Shown piece by piece: positions 34,174-42,268 of a DNA stretch of 64,000 nucleotides. The first letter of the stretch is position 1. Each line of letters opens with the position of its first letter. A program made the translations under genes and the position numbers. The notes under the pieces were generated by a model, which saw only the letters and a list, made by a program, of their open reading frames with translations, was not told where the DNA came from and did not search any database. The stretch is from Cellulosimicrobium protaetiae. Lineage in GTDB: Bacteria > Actinomycetota > Actinomycetes > Actinomycetales > Cellulomonadaceae. The stretch lies in the NCBI RefSeq assembly GCF_009708005.2, contig NZ_CP052757.1:620001-684000 (forward strand), read 5' to 3'.

Positions 34174-35145
34174 GTGCCGAACTCCGCGCCCCTGCCGCCC
34201 CTGCGCCGTCGCCGCCGCGCCGCGCTCGCCGCCGCCGTCGTGCTCGCCACGACCGCGCTCGCCGCGTGCTCGTCGGGCGGCACCGACCCGGCCGACGCCG
34301 AGCCCTCCGCCGAGGAGACCGCGTCGACGGGCTACACGGTCGAGCACGCGCGCGGTACCGCCGAGCTCGACGCCGCACCGCAGCGCGTCGTGACGCTCGA
34401 GCCGGTCGAGACGGACACCGCCGTCGCGCTCGGCGTCGTCCCGGTCGGTGCCGCCGTGCTCAGCGTCGAGGCGGGCGTCCCCGCCTACCTGGGCGAGGCC
34501 GCGCAGGAGACCGAGGTCGTCGGCACCGTGCCCGAGCCCAGCCTCGAGGCGATCGCCGCCCTGGAGCCCGACCTCATCCTCGGCACCGAGTCGCGGCACA
34601 CGGACCTCTACGACCAGCTCGCCGCGATCGCCCCCACCGTGTTCATGGCGACGCAGACCGACCCGTGGCAGGAGAACGTCCTGCTCGTCGGCCGTGCGCT
34701 CGGGCGGGAGCCCGACGCGCAGGCGTTGCTCGACGGCTACGACGAGCGGTGCGCGCAGATCCAGGAGGACTACGACGTCACCGGGACGGCGCAGCTCCTG
34801 CGCCCGCGCGACGGCATCGTGTCCGCGTACGGGCCGTCGTCGTTCGCCGGGAGCACGCTCGAGTGCGTCGGCTTCACGACCCCGGAGCAGGACTGGGGCC
34901 CGGACATCTCCGTCGACCTCTCGCCCGAGCGCATCACGGAGGCCGCGGCCGACCTCGTCGTCGTCACCGCGGCAGACCCCGACGACCCGTCGGCGGTCCC
35001 GGCCGAGATCACGCTCAACGCCGCGTCGTTCCCGGACGTGCGCGTCGTCGACCAGTCGTACTGGATCAGCGGGGTCGGCCCGCTCGGCGGCCAGGCCGTG
35101 CTCGACGACGTCGAGTCGTTCCTGCAGGACCGTGCCGGCTCCTGA
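34174..35145 (+). CDS. Siderophore ABC transporter substrate-binding lipoprotein
   Basis: 323 residues from a GTG (GAAGGA upstream). A lipoprotein signal with lipobox LAAC (residues ~26-29) is followed by the FhuD/FepB-type fold: PQRVVTLEPVETDTAVALGVVPVG, EPSLEAIAALEPDLILG, YDQLAAIAPTVFMA and a long connecting helix. It captures ferric siderophore outside the membrane. No permease or ATPase gene is in this window, so the rest of the transporter is elsewhere. Controlled by the iron box upstream; followed by a siderophore-interacting protein. Confidence 0.9.
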   Translation: MPNSAPLPPLRRRRRAALAAAVVLATTALAACSSGGTDPADAEPSAEETASTGYTVEHARGTAELDAAPQRVVTLEPVETDTAVALGVVPVGAAVLSVEAGVPAYLGEAAQETEVVGTVPEPSLEAIAALEPDLILGTESRHTDLYDQLAAIAPTVFMATQTDPWQENVLLVGRALGREPDAQALLDGYDERCAQIQEDYDVTGTAQLLRPRDGIVSAYGPSSFAGSTLECVGFTTPEQDWGPDISVDLSPERITEAAADLVVVTAADPDDPSAVPAEITLNAASFPDVRVVDQSYWISGVGPLGGQAVLDDVESFLQDRAGS

Positions 35146-36058
35146 CGGGGCGGCCGGGCCCTCGGCGACCGCCGGGAGCCCGGCCGGGTGCCGGTTCCAC
35201 CGGTCGCCCAACGTGCTCTTCCCGACGACGGTGGCGCGCGTGCACGACGTCGGCCCGCGCCTCGTGCGGGTGACGCTCGCCGGGCCCGACCTGGCCGGGT
35301 GCGCCGACGTCGGGCTCGACCAGCGCGTGAAGATCCTGCTCCCGGGGCCGGGCGCCGACCGCCTCGGGCGCAGCGCGCGCCTCGCGGACGAGAGCACGTG
35401 GCGCCGCGAGTGGTCCGCGCTCGACGACGACGTGCGCCCCGCCATGCGCTCGTACACGCCCGTGGCCGTGCGGCCGGAGGTCGCCGAGGTCGACCTCGAT
35501 CTGTACCTGCACGAGCCCGCGGGCCCGGCGAGCGCCTGGGCGCGGCGGGCGGCGGTCGGGGACCGCGTCCTGCTGTCCGCGCCGCACGCGCGGTTCGGCG
35601 TGACCGACCACGGCACGCAGTGGGACCCGGGGCCCGCCGTCGGGCACGTGCTCCTCGTCGCCGACGAGACCTCTGCGCCCGCGGTGCGCGGCATCCTCGC
35701 GAGCCTCGGCACCGGCGTCCGGGCGCACGTGCTCGTCGAGGCCGACGACCCGGCGGACGCCCCGATCGGGGTCGTGCCCGCGACCGTGCGCGTCGAGCAC
35801 GTGCCCCGCGGACGACGCCGCGGTGCCGAGCGCGCGGTGCTGGGCGCCGTCCGCGGCTGGGTCGCGGAGCACGGCCGGTCAGCGGCCTCTGCGGGCGACG
35901 GCTTCTACGCGTGGTGCGCGACGGAGAGCGCCACCGTCGCGCGCGTCCGGGCCGAGCTCGTGGCGGCGGGCGTGGCACGGTCGCGCGTGCACGCGCAGGG
36001 CTACTGGCACGACCGCGCCCGGCCGGGCGCGGCGGTCAGACGAGGAGCGCGACCATGA
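35132..36058 (+). CDS. Siderophore-interacting protein (ViuB-type flavin reductase)
   Basis: 308 residues from a GTG overlapping the preceding gene by 14 nt. Flavin-binding motif RSYTPVAVRPE, hydrophobic DLYLHEPAGPASAWA, and nicotinamide-side motifs VLLVADETSAPAVRGIL and FYAWCATESATVARVR, ending QGYWHDRARPG. The family reduces ferric siderophores in the cytoplasm with NAD(P)H and FAD to release iron. Co-transcribed with the binding protein under the same iron box. The C-terminus overlaps the convergent membrane gene by 23 bp. Confidence 0.9.
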   Translation: MPAPDGAAGPSATAGSPAGCRFHRSPNVLFPTTVARVHDVGPRLVRVTLAGPDLAGCADVGLDQRVKILLPGPGADRLGRSARLADESTWRREWSALDDDVRPAMRSYTPVAVRPEVAEVDLDLYLHEPAGPASAWARRAAVGDRVLLSAPHARFGVTDHGTQWDPGPAVGHVLLVADETSAPAVRGILASLGTGVRAHVLVEADDPADAPIGVVPATVRVEHVPRGRRRGAERAVLGAVRGWVAEHGRSAASAGDGFYAWCATESATVARVRAELVAAGVARSRVHAQGYWHDRARPGAAVRRGARP

Positions 36059-36665
36059 CGACGAACGCGACCAGGAAGAACAGCAGCGCCCCGAGCCCGA
36101 CGAGCAGGCCCAGCGCGACCGGGTGCGCCTGACGCCACGGCACGAGGCGCGGGTCCATCCCGCGCAGCTGCGCGGGCGTGACCGGCTGGTGGACGGGGTT
36201 GAGCGGGACGCCGCGGTGCGCGAGGTCGAGCGCGACGGCCGAGAGCTGGTCGCGGTCCCACATCTGCCCGACGAGCAGGGCCAGGCGCTTGGTCGGGCCC
36301 ACGACGATGAGGTGGTGCGTCGGCGTCATGCCCCCGAACCCCATGCTGTCGACCGTGACGACGCGCTCGATCTCGGCCACCGTGAACCGCCGCGGCCGGC
36401 CCCAGCCCTGGACCGCCACGGACCCGTCACCGAACGTGACGCGGGAGCGGTCGGTGAACCGGCGCGCGAGCACGTACGTCAGCGGGATCATCGCGAGCAC
36501 GACGCAGGCGTAGCCCAGCGCGAGGCCGAGGTTGCGCGTGCTGATCCCCACGGAGACCGCCGTGAGCCCGAGGATCGGCACGAGGATCGCGACGAACGTG
36601 AGGTTGGCGCGCACCACGCGGCGCTTGGCGTCGTCGTCCAGGGTCAGTTCCGTCACGGGCGGCAT
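36036..36665 (-). CDS. Membrane protein with PH-like domain, function unknown
   Basis: 209 residues from the ATG at 36665. Two N-terminal helices (NLTFVAILVPILGLTAVSV, LALGYACVVLAMIPLTYVLA), a cytoplasmic stretch resembling a bacterial PH domain (RVTFGDGSVAVQGWGRPRRFTVAEIERVVTV), and a C-terminal helix (PVALGLLVGLGALLFFLVAFVVMVALLV). No specific role can be assigned. Its 3' end overlaps the siderophore-interacting gene. Confidence 0.65.
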   Translation of the reverse strand: MPPVTELTLDDDAKRRVVRANLTFVAILVPILGLTAVSVGISTRNLGLALGYACVVLAMIPLTYVLARRFTDRSRVTFGDGSVAVQGWGRPRRFTVAEIERVVTVDSMGFGGMTPTHHLIVVGPTKRLALLVGQMWDRDQLSAVALDLAHRGVPLNPVHQPVTPAQLRGMDPRLVPWRQAHPVALGLLVGLGALLFFLVAFVVMVALLV

Positions 36666-36744
36666 CGTCCCACGGCACCCCGCCCTCGCGTCGGCGCCCA
36701 CCCGGACGGTGCTGGGTTCGCCCACCGGACGACACGATCGAGAC

Positions 36745-36814
36745 ATGACCCGACGACGTCCCCTGCGCAGGACGACGGCCCTCCCGGTGCTCGCCGTGGC
36801 GCTCCTCGTCTCTG
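36745..36814 (+). pseudogene. 5' remnant of a secreted-protein gene, cut by the AbiE island
   Basis: An ATG at 36745, closely preceded by a CACGAT hexamer, starts a signal-peptide-like sequence (MTRRRPLRRTTALPVLAVAL...). The frame then dissolves into Arg/Ser-rich shadow sequence exactly where the AbiEii stop is reached (36815). I read this as the beginning of an exported protein truncated by insertion of the toxin-antitoxin genes. I could not find the other half near 38360-38490. Confidence 0.35.
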
Positions 36815-37774
36815 CTACCTGCTGGCCTCGTCGCCGTCGGGCTCGGCGGAGTCGATCAGCGTCAGCCACGCGTTCAGCTCTGCGACCGCCTGCCCGAGCG
36901 TCAGGGGCAGACGAGCGTCGGCGGCTGCGCGCTCGCAGTCCGCCGACCAGTGCTGGTGGGCGACCACCTCGCACGGCCACGTGCGTACGGCGCGCCCGAG
37001 AGTCCGGTCGTCGCGTGCCCGCGCGTCGAAGATGTCCACGACGGCGGCGCGTACGGCCGCGGTGTCCGCACCGATCTCGTGGAGCTCGCGCAGCAGCAAC
37101 AGGTCCACGACGTCGCGGGCCCGGTCGTTGACGACGTTCCGTGGGTCGTGAGGGTCCGAGCACGCGTGGATCTTCTGCGCGACCTGGTACCGCAGGGCCA
37201 GGCCGACGAGGGCCTCGGGATCGGGAAGGCCGACGTAGGCGAGCGGTGGTGGTGTGAACGGCTCTGGCGCCAGGCCGGCTCCGCCCTCGTCGGGGGCGAT
37301 CTCAACCTGGATCTTGCGCCACGTCTTGCCCCGTATCTCCAGGACGATGTCGAAGCGCCGTGGCTTGATCACGCACGTGGGGGTCTCGATGACGTCGACT
37401 GCCGTGCGGCGAAGCGACAGCGGCCCCCATGGCTCGTCCAGGACGTCGTCGAGCTTGTGGATGAAGGCGTCGATGTCGCCGCGGACGAGACCGTCGACGT
37501 CCTTGGTGGCGCGCGTGGAGGCAGCCGGAAGGCGGTGCTGGAGCAGGGTGCCGCCCTTGAGCAGGAAGTGTGGCTGTCCGTCGACGTCCAGAGCGCGCTG
37601 AAGAACGGCGACGACGACGGTCGAGGCGATGAGCCAGCCCAGACGTCCGCCGTAGGACCCGACTTTCTGCTCGGTCTGGTTGATCCAGCTGCTGAGCATG
37701 CTCGACGACGCGGGCGCCTTGGCCCTGGGCTTGAGCTCGGCGAGAGCGCGCGGCAGGTCAGGGGGCTGCGTCAC
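36815..37774 (-). CDS. AbiEii-type nucleotidyltransferase toxin
   Basis: 319 residues from a GTG at 37774. The nucleotidyltransferase core is clear: HFLLKGGTLLQHRLP (GG-T motif), ATKDVDGLVRGD (DVD acidic pair), FDIVLEIRGKTWRKIQVEIAPDEGG, and a helical C-terminal part (YQVAQKIHACSDPHDPRNVVNDRARDVVDLLLLREL). By family this is the toxin of a type IV toxin-antitoxin/abortive-infection pair. It overlaps the antitoxin gene by 17 nt. Base composition is less GC-biased than in neighbours, suggesting horizontal acquisition. Confidence 0.85.
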   Translation of the reverse strand: MTQPPDLPRALAELKPRAKAPASSSMLSSWINQTEQKVGSYGGRLGWLIASTVVVAVLQRALDVDGQPHFLLKGGTLLQHRLPAASTRATKDVDGLVRGDIDAFIHKLDDVLDEPWGPLSLRRTAVDVIETPTCVIKPRRFDIVLEIRGKTWRKIQVEIAPDEGGAGLAPEPFTPPPLAYVGLPDPEALVGLALRYQVAQKIHACSDPHDPRNVVNDRARDVVDLLLLRELHEIGADTAAVRAAVVDIFDARARDDRTLGRAVRTWPCEVVAHQHWSADCERAAADARLPLTLGQAVAELNAWLTLIDSAEPDGDEASR

Positions 37775-38321
37775 GGTCTTCGAGTCTCCTTCTGAGGCGT
37801 TCGCCCTCGTCGGCGGTGATGCGCCCGCTCGCGCGCGCGTCGCGCAGCGCTTGGCGCAGCAGATAGGTCGGGGTCCCGGTCTCGATGCACTGCTGGATCG
37901 CGGTCGCGGGCTTGACGGTCGGGATCTGCTCGAACCAGCCGATCTGGCGAGGATCAAGGTCCTGATGGTGGACTTCGATCCCCTGCCCGCCCCCGCGGCG
38001 GATGCGTCGGCGCGTGGGCACGGTGACGTGAATCCGGTCGGGGTTGACGTCGCTGAGCTCGTACAAGGACAGAGCGGTCTCGTGGGACAGGGCTGCGTTC
38101 TCCACGCCGGTCCACAGCACGGCCAGGTGGAGGTTGTCGTACTCGGAGGCGGGCACGACGGGCATGCGATAGACGCCGTGGGCGACCTTCTCCAGTGCGC
38201 CACGAGCGATGAGCATGCGCAGTGCGTTCGGGCTGTGCCCGTCGCGTAGCGCGTCGGCACGTGTGATGAAGCCATGACGCTCGAACGCGTCCTCGAGGAG
38301 GCGTTCGCGGGTGTGTGCCAT
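37758..38321 (-). CDS. AbiEi-type antitoxin/transcriptional regulator
   Basis: 187 residues. N-terminal winged helix (FERHGFITRADALRDGHSPNALRMLIARGALEKVAHGVYRM) followed by the AbiEi C-terminal region (AALSHETALSLYELSDVNPDRIHVTVP, TVKPATAIQQCIETG). AbiEi antitoxins repress their own operon and neutralise the AbiEii toxin. A strong 34-bp inverted repeat lies immediately upstream of the ATG, as expected for autoregulation. Confidence 0.85.
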   Translation of the reverse strand: MAHTRERLLEDAFERHGFITRADALRDGHSPNALRMLIARGALEKVAHGVYRMPVVPASEYDNLHLAVLWTGVENAALSHETALSLYELSDVNPDRIHVTVPTRRRIRRGGGQGIEVHHQDLDPRQIGWFEQIPTVKPATAIQQCIETGTPTYLLRQALRDARASGRITADEGERLRRRLEDRDAAP

Positions 38322-38355
38322 GTCAAAAGTGTCTCGGAAACGAGATAGTTTTGAC
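38322..38355. promoter_or_regulatory. 34-bp inverted repeat, probable AbiEi operator
   Basis: GTCAAAA at 38322-38328 pairs with TTTTGAC at 38349-38355, and TCTCG at 38332-38336 pairs with CGAGA at 38341-38345; the two arms are separated by a 4-nt centre. It abuts the antitoxin start codon and is markedly AT-rich for this genome. Confidence 0.75.
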
Positions 38356-38490
38356 GCGATGCTCCGTGCGCCTCGCTGCGTCGACCCGCTTCCTCGCAGT
38401 GCGCGCGGTGAGGGGGACCGCCGCGGGCCCCCGTGACGTCGCCGGCGCGTGAGAGTCCCGGGCGACGGTGTGCCGCTCGCAGCCTTCCGC

Positions 38491-39018
38491 TCAGGAGCCG
38501 CGGAACAGGCGCTTGCGCGACCGCGGGTCGCCGGGGGAGCCGGCGGGTAGGTCGTAGGCGCTCGTCCACACCGGGACGTCGTCGGGAGGAAGCGCCCGGG
38601 CGCGGACCGCGGCCTCGTGCAGGTTCCGCGCGACGGCACCGAAGCTCTCGCGGCAGGAGAGCTGGCCTTCGACGAGGGAGAGCGTGACGACGGTGCGGCG
38701 CGCGGCGCTGTCGGGCTGGACCGTCGCGACGGCCCGCCCGTGGGAGAAGAAGGCCGCCGCGCGCGGGGTGACGAGGCGGAGCACGTCGAGGTCGTCGAGG
38801 AAGAAAGCACGGACCGCGCTCCCGACCTCCCACAACGACGCGCCCTCGCGGTGCGCGACGTCGGACGCCCGACGCTTCCAGCGCAGCGCGTCGAACGCGG
38901 CGGCCACCCACCTCGCCGCCGTCTCGGGGTCGGTGGCGGGCACGAGGGTGCAAGCGGAGAAGGTCCCCCGCGGCGGGTCGAGCGTGATGGGGACGGGAGG
39001 GCGAGCCACGTCCGTCAC
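38491..39018 (-). CDS. Conserved-looking hypothetical protein
   Basis: 175 residues from a GTG at 39018 that overlaps the upstream stop by 4 bp (GTGA). A mixed alpha/beta protein without signal peptide or membrane helix; visible stretches include ITLDPPRGTFSACTLVPATDPETAARWVAAAFDALRWKRR and VQPDSAARRTVVTLSLVEG. I do not recognise the family. Codon bias and coupling to the next gene support it as real. Confidence 0.6.
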   Translation of the reverse strand: MTDVARPPVPITLDPPRGTFSACTLVPATDPETAARWVAAAFDALRWKRRASDVAHREGASLWEVGSAVRAFFLDDLDVLRLVTPRAAAFFSHGRAVATVQPDSAARRTVVTLSLVEGQLSCRESFGAVARNLHEAAVRARALPPDDVPVWTSAYDLPAGSPGDPRSRKRLFRGS

Positions 39019-39476
39019 CGTAGCCCGTCCGGGTCGGCTCTCTCGCCGAGGCCGGCGAGCGTCCGGAGCAGGACGTCGTGACCGGCCCGTGCGGCCCCGG
39101 GCAGCCAGGCGGCGAAGACGGCGCCGAACGCGAGCGGGATGAGTGCGACGAGCCACGCGACCCCGCTCTGGTAGACGGCGCCGAGCGTCGCGAGCCCGCC
39201 CGCCGCGGCGAGCCAGGTCGCGACCATGACGAGGTCCAACTCGCTCGGCGTGACCGCCCCACGTACCCGGACGCCGTCGGGCTCTTCCGTGAGGCGGGCC
39301 CGCAGCACGCTGTGACCGGTCGCGTGCACACCGTTGACCCAGCGGCGCGCGACGAGCACGTCGCCGCGCACGCGGACCCGGACCTCCTGCCCGCGCCGGG
39401 GCAGCTCCGCGGCGCGCTGCCGGACGTCGGCGGTCGAGACCCGCGGCAGGAGCAGGTCGACGCGGAGGCGGAGCAC
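39015..39476 (-). CDS. Two-TM membrane protein, function unknown
   Basis: 153 residues from a GTG at 39476; TAGGCT about 8 nt upstream implies a leaderless transcript. An N-terminal soluble part rich in Arg/Val (RRGQEVRVRVRGDVLVARRW) precedes two helices (LVMVATWLAAAGGLATLGAVY and VAWLVALIPLAFGAVFAAWLPG). Translationally coupled to the hypothetical gene at 38491. Confidence 0.6.
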   Translation of the reverse strand: MLRLRVDLLLPRVSTADVRQRAAELPRRGQEVRVRVRGDVLVARRWVNGVHATGHSVLRARLTEEPDGVRVRGAVTPSELDLVMVATWLAAAGGLATLGAVYQSGVAWLVALIPLAFGAVFAAWLPGAARAGHDVLLRTLAGLGERADPDGLR

Positions 39477-39494
39477 GGCGACGAGCCTAGGCCG

Positions 39495-39776
39495 TCAGCA
39501 GCAGCGCGAGCCCGGGTTGGCGTCCTGCTCGGCGTGGCGCATGCGCCAGAACTCGCGCTCGGTCATCACGATCCCGCCGGGGTGCACCGCGCGCTGGTGC
39601 GCGGCGTAGGTGGCGTACGCGTCGTCGCCCATGACCTGCCGCACGTACCACCGCACCGACGCGACGCCGTCGCGCACCCGACGCGCGACGGCGGACGCGC
39701 GGCCGCGAGGCCCCGCCGCGACGGTCGTGCCGACCGTCGTGGCGGGACCCTGCGGGGACTCGTGCCGCACCGTCAC
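39495..39776 (-). CDS. YbdD/YjiX-type small protein of the CstA operon
   Basis: 93 residues from a GTG overlapping the cstA stop by 4 bp. The family core is clear: VRWYVRQVMGDDAYATYAAHQRAVHPGGIVMTEREFWRMRHAEQDANPGSRCC. YbdD proteins are always found with CstA/BtsT and are needed for their transport in E. coli. The N-terminal ~30 residues are low-complexity. Confidence 0.88.
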   Translation of the reverse strand: MTVRHESPQGPATTVGTTVAAGPRGRASAVARRVRDGVASVRWYVRQVMGDDAYATYAAHQRAVHPGGIVMTEREFWRMRHAEQDANPGSRCC

Positions 39777-42070
39777 CGGTGCCCCGTCGCGACGGGTCGC
39801 TTCTCGGGCGGGAGGGCCGCCCACTCCTTCTCGATCTCCTTCTCGGCCTTCGTGGCGAACACGTCGGCCGGGGCGAAGCGGCGCGAGGCCACGGGCGGGT
39901 CCTCGTGGTTCTCCCCGCCGCCGGTGCGCAGCGCCTTCGCGGTGACGAGGACCGACGCGACGATGACGACGATCGCGAGGACGACGAACACGATCGACAG
40001 CGTGCCCTGGACGAACGTGTTGCGGACGACCGCCTCCATCGCCTCGACCGAGCCGGCCGTGCCGAACGACGTCTCGCCCGCGGCGAGCGCGTCCTTGAAG
40101 GCGTTGTGGTTGGCCCAGTACCCGACCGCGGGGACGGGGGAGAAGATCTTCTCGATCGACGCCCAGATCGTGATGACCGCGGTGAACGCGAGCGGCGCCG
40201 CGACGATCCACAGCCAGCGCTGGTAGCTGCGGCCACGCTTGGCGACGATCGCCAGCACGACGGCGAGCGCGATGGCCGCGAGGAGCTGGTTCGCGATGCC
40301 GAACAGCGGGAAGAACGTGTTGATGCCGCCGAGCGGGTCGGTCACGCCGAGGTAGAGGATCGATCCCCACCCGGCGACCATGATCGCGGTGCACAACCAC
40401 ACCCCGGGCCGCCACGTCACGTCCCGGAACTTCGGCGCCACGTTGCCGATCGTGTCCTGGAGCATGAAGCGCGCGACGCGCGTGCCGGCGTCGACGGCGG
40501 TGAGGATGAACAGCGCCTCGAACATGATCGCGAAGTGGTACCAGAAGCCCATCATCGCGGTGCCGCCGACGAGCTGCTGCATGATGTGCGCGAGGCCCAG
40601 GGCGAGCGTCGGGGCGCCGCCCGTGCGGGACACGATCGATGGTTCTCCGACCGCCGCGGCGGTGGACGTGAGCATGTCCGGCGTGAGGTTCACGCCCATG
40701 AGGCCGAGCCCGTTGACGAACGCCACGGCGCCCTCGACGGTGCCGCCGGTCGCGGCGGCCGACGAGTTCATCGCGAAGTAGATGCCGCGGTCGATCGAGA
40801 TCGCGGCGACGAGCGCCATGATCGCGACGAACGACTCCATGAGCATGCCGCCGTAGCCGATGAAGCGCGTCTGGCGCTCCTTCTCGACGAGCTTGGGCGT
40901 GGTGCCCGACGCGATGAGCGCGTGGAACCCGGACAACGCGCCGCACGCGATGGTGACGAAGAGGAACGGGAAGAGCGCGCCGGACACGACCGGGCCCGTC
41001 TCGCCGCTCGCGAACTCGCTGATCGCGGGCACCGTGATCTCGGGCCGCACGACGATCACCGCGACGGCGAGGACGACGATGACGCCGACCTTCATGAACG
41101 TCGACAGGTAGTCGCGCGGGGCGAGCAGGAGCCACACGGGCAGGACGGCGGCGACGAAGCCGTAGACGATCACGCCGACCGCGATGGTCGTGCGGTCGAG
41201 GTGGAACAGCTCGGCGCCCCACGACGTGTCCGCGATCCAGCCGCCCGCGACGATCGCGGCCATCAGCAGGACGAACCCGATGATCGAGACCTCGGTGATC
41301 TTCCCCGGGCGGATGTAGCGCAGGTAGACGCCCATGAAGAGCGCGATCGGGATGGTCATCGAGACGGAGAACACGCCCCACGGGCTCTCGCCGAGCGCGT
41401 TGACGACCACCAGCGCGAGGATCGCGACGATGATGATCATGATGAGCAGCGACGCGACGATCGCGGCGGTGCCGCCCACGCGCCCGAGCTCCTGGCGCGC
41501 CATCTGGCCGATGGTCCGCCCGCCGCGGCGCATGGAGAAGAACAGGACGAGGTAGTCCTGGACGGCGCCCGCGAGCACGACGCCCACGATGATCCAGATC
41601 GTGCCGGGCAGGTAGCCCATCTGCGCGGCGAGCACCGGGCCGACGAGCGGGCCGGCGCCGGCGATCGCGGCGAAGTGGTGGCCGAACAGCACGCGGCGGT
41701 CGGTCGGGACGTAGTCCTTGCCGTCCTCGCGCACCTCGGCCGGGGTGGCACGGCGGTCGTCGGGGCGCGTGATGTAGCGCTCGATGACCTTCGAGTAGAA
41801 GCGGTACCCGATGAGGTAGGTGCAGACGGCCGCGAACACGAACCAGATCGCGTTGACGGTCTCGCCGCGGACGACCGCGAGCATGACCCAGGCGATGCCG
41901 CCGAGCAGCGAGATCGCGGCCCACAGGGCGATCTTCTGCGGCGTCCAGCGGGTCCGGGTCTCCGCTCCGGGGACGGAGTCGGGCACTGCGGTGGGGGGCA
42001 GCGACGGGTCCGGCACGATCTCCGGCTCGTCGGGGGCGGCGTTCCGCGCCGCGCGGGTGTCTGTCGTCAT
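39773..42070 (-). CDS. cstA: Carbon-starvation / pyruvate transporter CstA
   Basis: 765 residues with ~16-18 transmembrane helices. Motifs: DGKDYVPTDRRVLFGHHFAAIAGAGPLVGP, the family signature, then QDYLVLFFSMRRGGRTIGQMAR, FHALIASGTTPKLVEKE and GWGSILYLGVTDPLGGINTFFPLFGIANQLLA. CstA/BtsT proteins import pyruvate (and perhaps peptides) by proton symport. A CRP/GlxR-type palindrome lies 63 bp upstream. The next gene encodes its small YbdD partner. Confidence 0.95.
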   Translation of the reverse strand: MTTDTRAARNAAPDEPEIVPDPSLPPTAVPDSVPGAETRTRWTPQKIALWAAISLLGGIAWVMLAVVRGETVNAIWFVFAAVCTYLIGYRFYSKVIERYITRPDDRRATPAEVREDGKDYVPTDRRVLFGHHFAAIAGAGPLVGPVLAAQMGYLPGTIWIIVGVVLAGAVQDYLVLFFSMRRGGRTIGQMARQELGRVGGTAAIVASLLIMIIIVAILALVVVNALGESPWGVFSVSMTIPIALFMGVYLRYIRPGKITEVSIIGFVLLMAAIVAGGWIADTSWGAELFHLDRTTIAVGVIVYGFVAAVLPVWLLLAPRDYLSTFMKVGVIVVLAVAVIVVRPEITVPAISEFASGETGPVVSGALFPFLFVTIACGALSGFHALIASGTTPKLVEKERQTRFIGYGGMLMESFVAIMALVAAISIDRGIYFAMNSSAAATGGTVEGAVAFVNGLGLMGVNLTPDMLTSTAAAVGEPSIVSRTGGAPTLALGLAHIMQQLVGGTAMMGFWYHFAIMFEALFILTAVDAGTRVARFMLQDTIGNVAPKFRDVTWRPGVWLCTAIMVAGWGSILYLGVTDPLGGINTFFPLFGIANQLLAAIALAVVLAIVAKRGRSYQRWLWIVAAPLAFTAVITIWASIEKIFSPVPAVGYWANHNAFKDALAAGETSFGTAGSVEAMEAVVRNTFVQGTLSIVFVVLAIVVIVASVLVTAKALRTGGGENHEDPPVASRRFAPADVFATKAEKEIEKEWAALPPEKRPVATGHR

Positions 42071-42132
42071 CGAGCCTCTCCAGGGTCGCGTCGTTGCGTC
42101 CGACCACGGAAGGCTAGGGAGCCCGCGAGGGG

Positions 42133-42146
42133 GTGATCCAGGTCAC
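42133..42146. promoter_or_regulatory. CRP/GlxR-like binding site upstream of cstA
   Basis: GTGATCCAGGTCAC keeps both half-sites of the cAMP-receptor palindrome (GTGAN6TCAC). It is 63 nt before the cstA ATG, between cstA and the divergent surface-protein gene. E. coli cstA is known to depend on CRP, which makes the site plausible. Confidence 0.55.
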
Positions 42147-42165
42147 GTCGACCGGCGGTCGAGGT

Positions 42166-42207
42166 GTGCGACGAACGGTGGCCCGCGTGCGACGAACGGC
42201 GGTCGCC
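42166..42207. repeat. Two 21-nt direct repeats in the cstA upstream region
   Basis: GTGCGACGAACGGNGGYCNCC-type units at 42166-42186 and 42187-42207 agree at 17-18 of 21 positions. They are unrelated in sequence to the TAGAACC repeats despite the equal period. Role unknown. Confidence 0.5.
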
Positions 42208-42268
42208 GCGCGCCCCCACGAGCCGGGCGATACGTTCGATCCGTCCCCAGCCGGAGGTGCCCGTACCG

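Noticed and set aside
32899-35712. Very long 937-codon frame including the histidine kinase
   Set aside because: Only the part downstream of the ATG at 34089 matches a kinase; the rest is antisense to the siderophore genes.
36815-39331. Single 838-codon protein containing AbiEii
   Set aside because: The region before the GTG at 37774 is a shadow of AbiEi and upstream genes.
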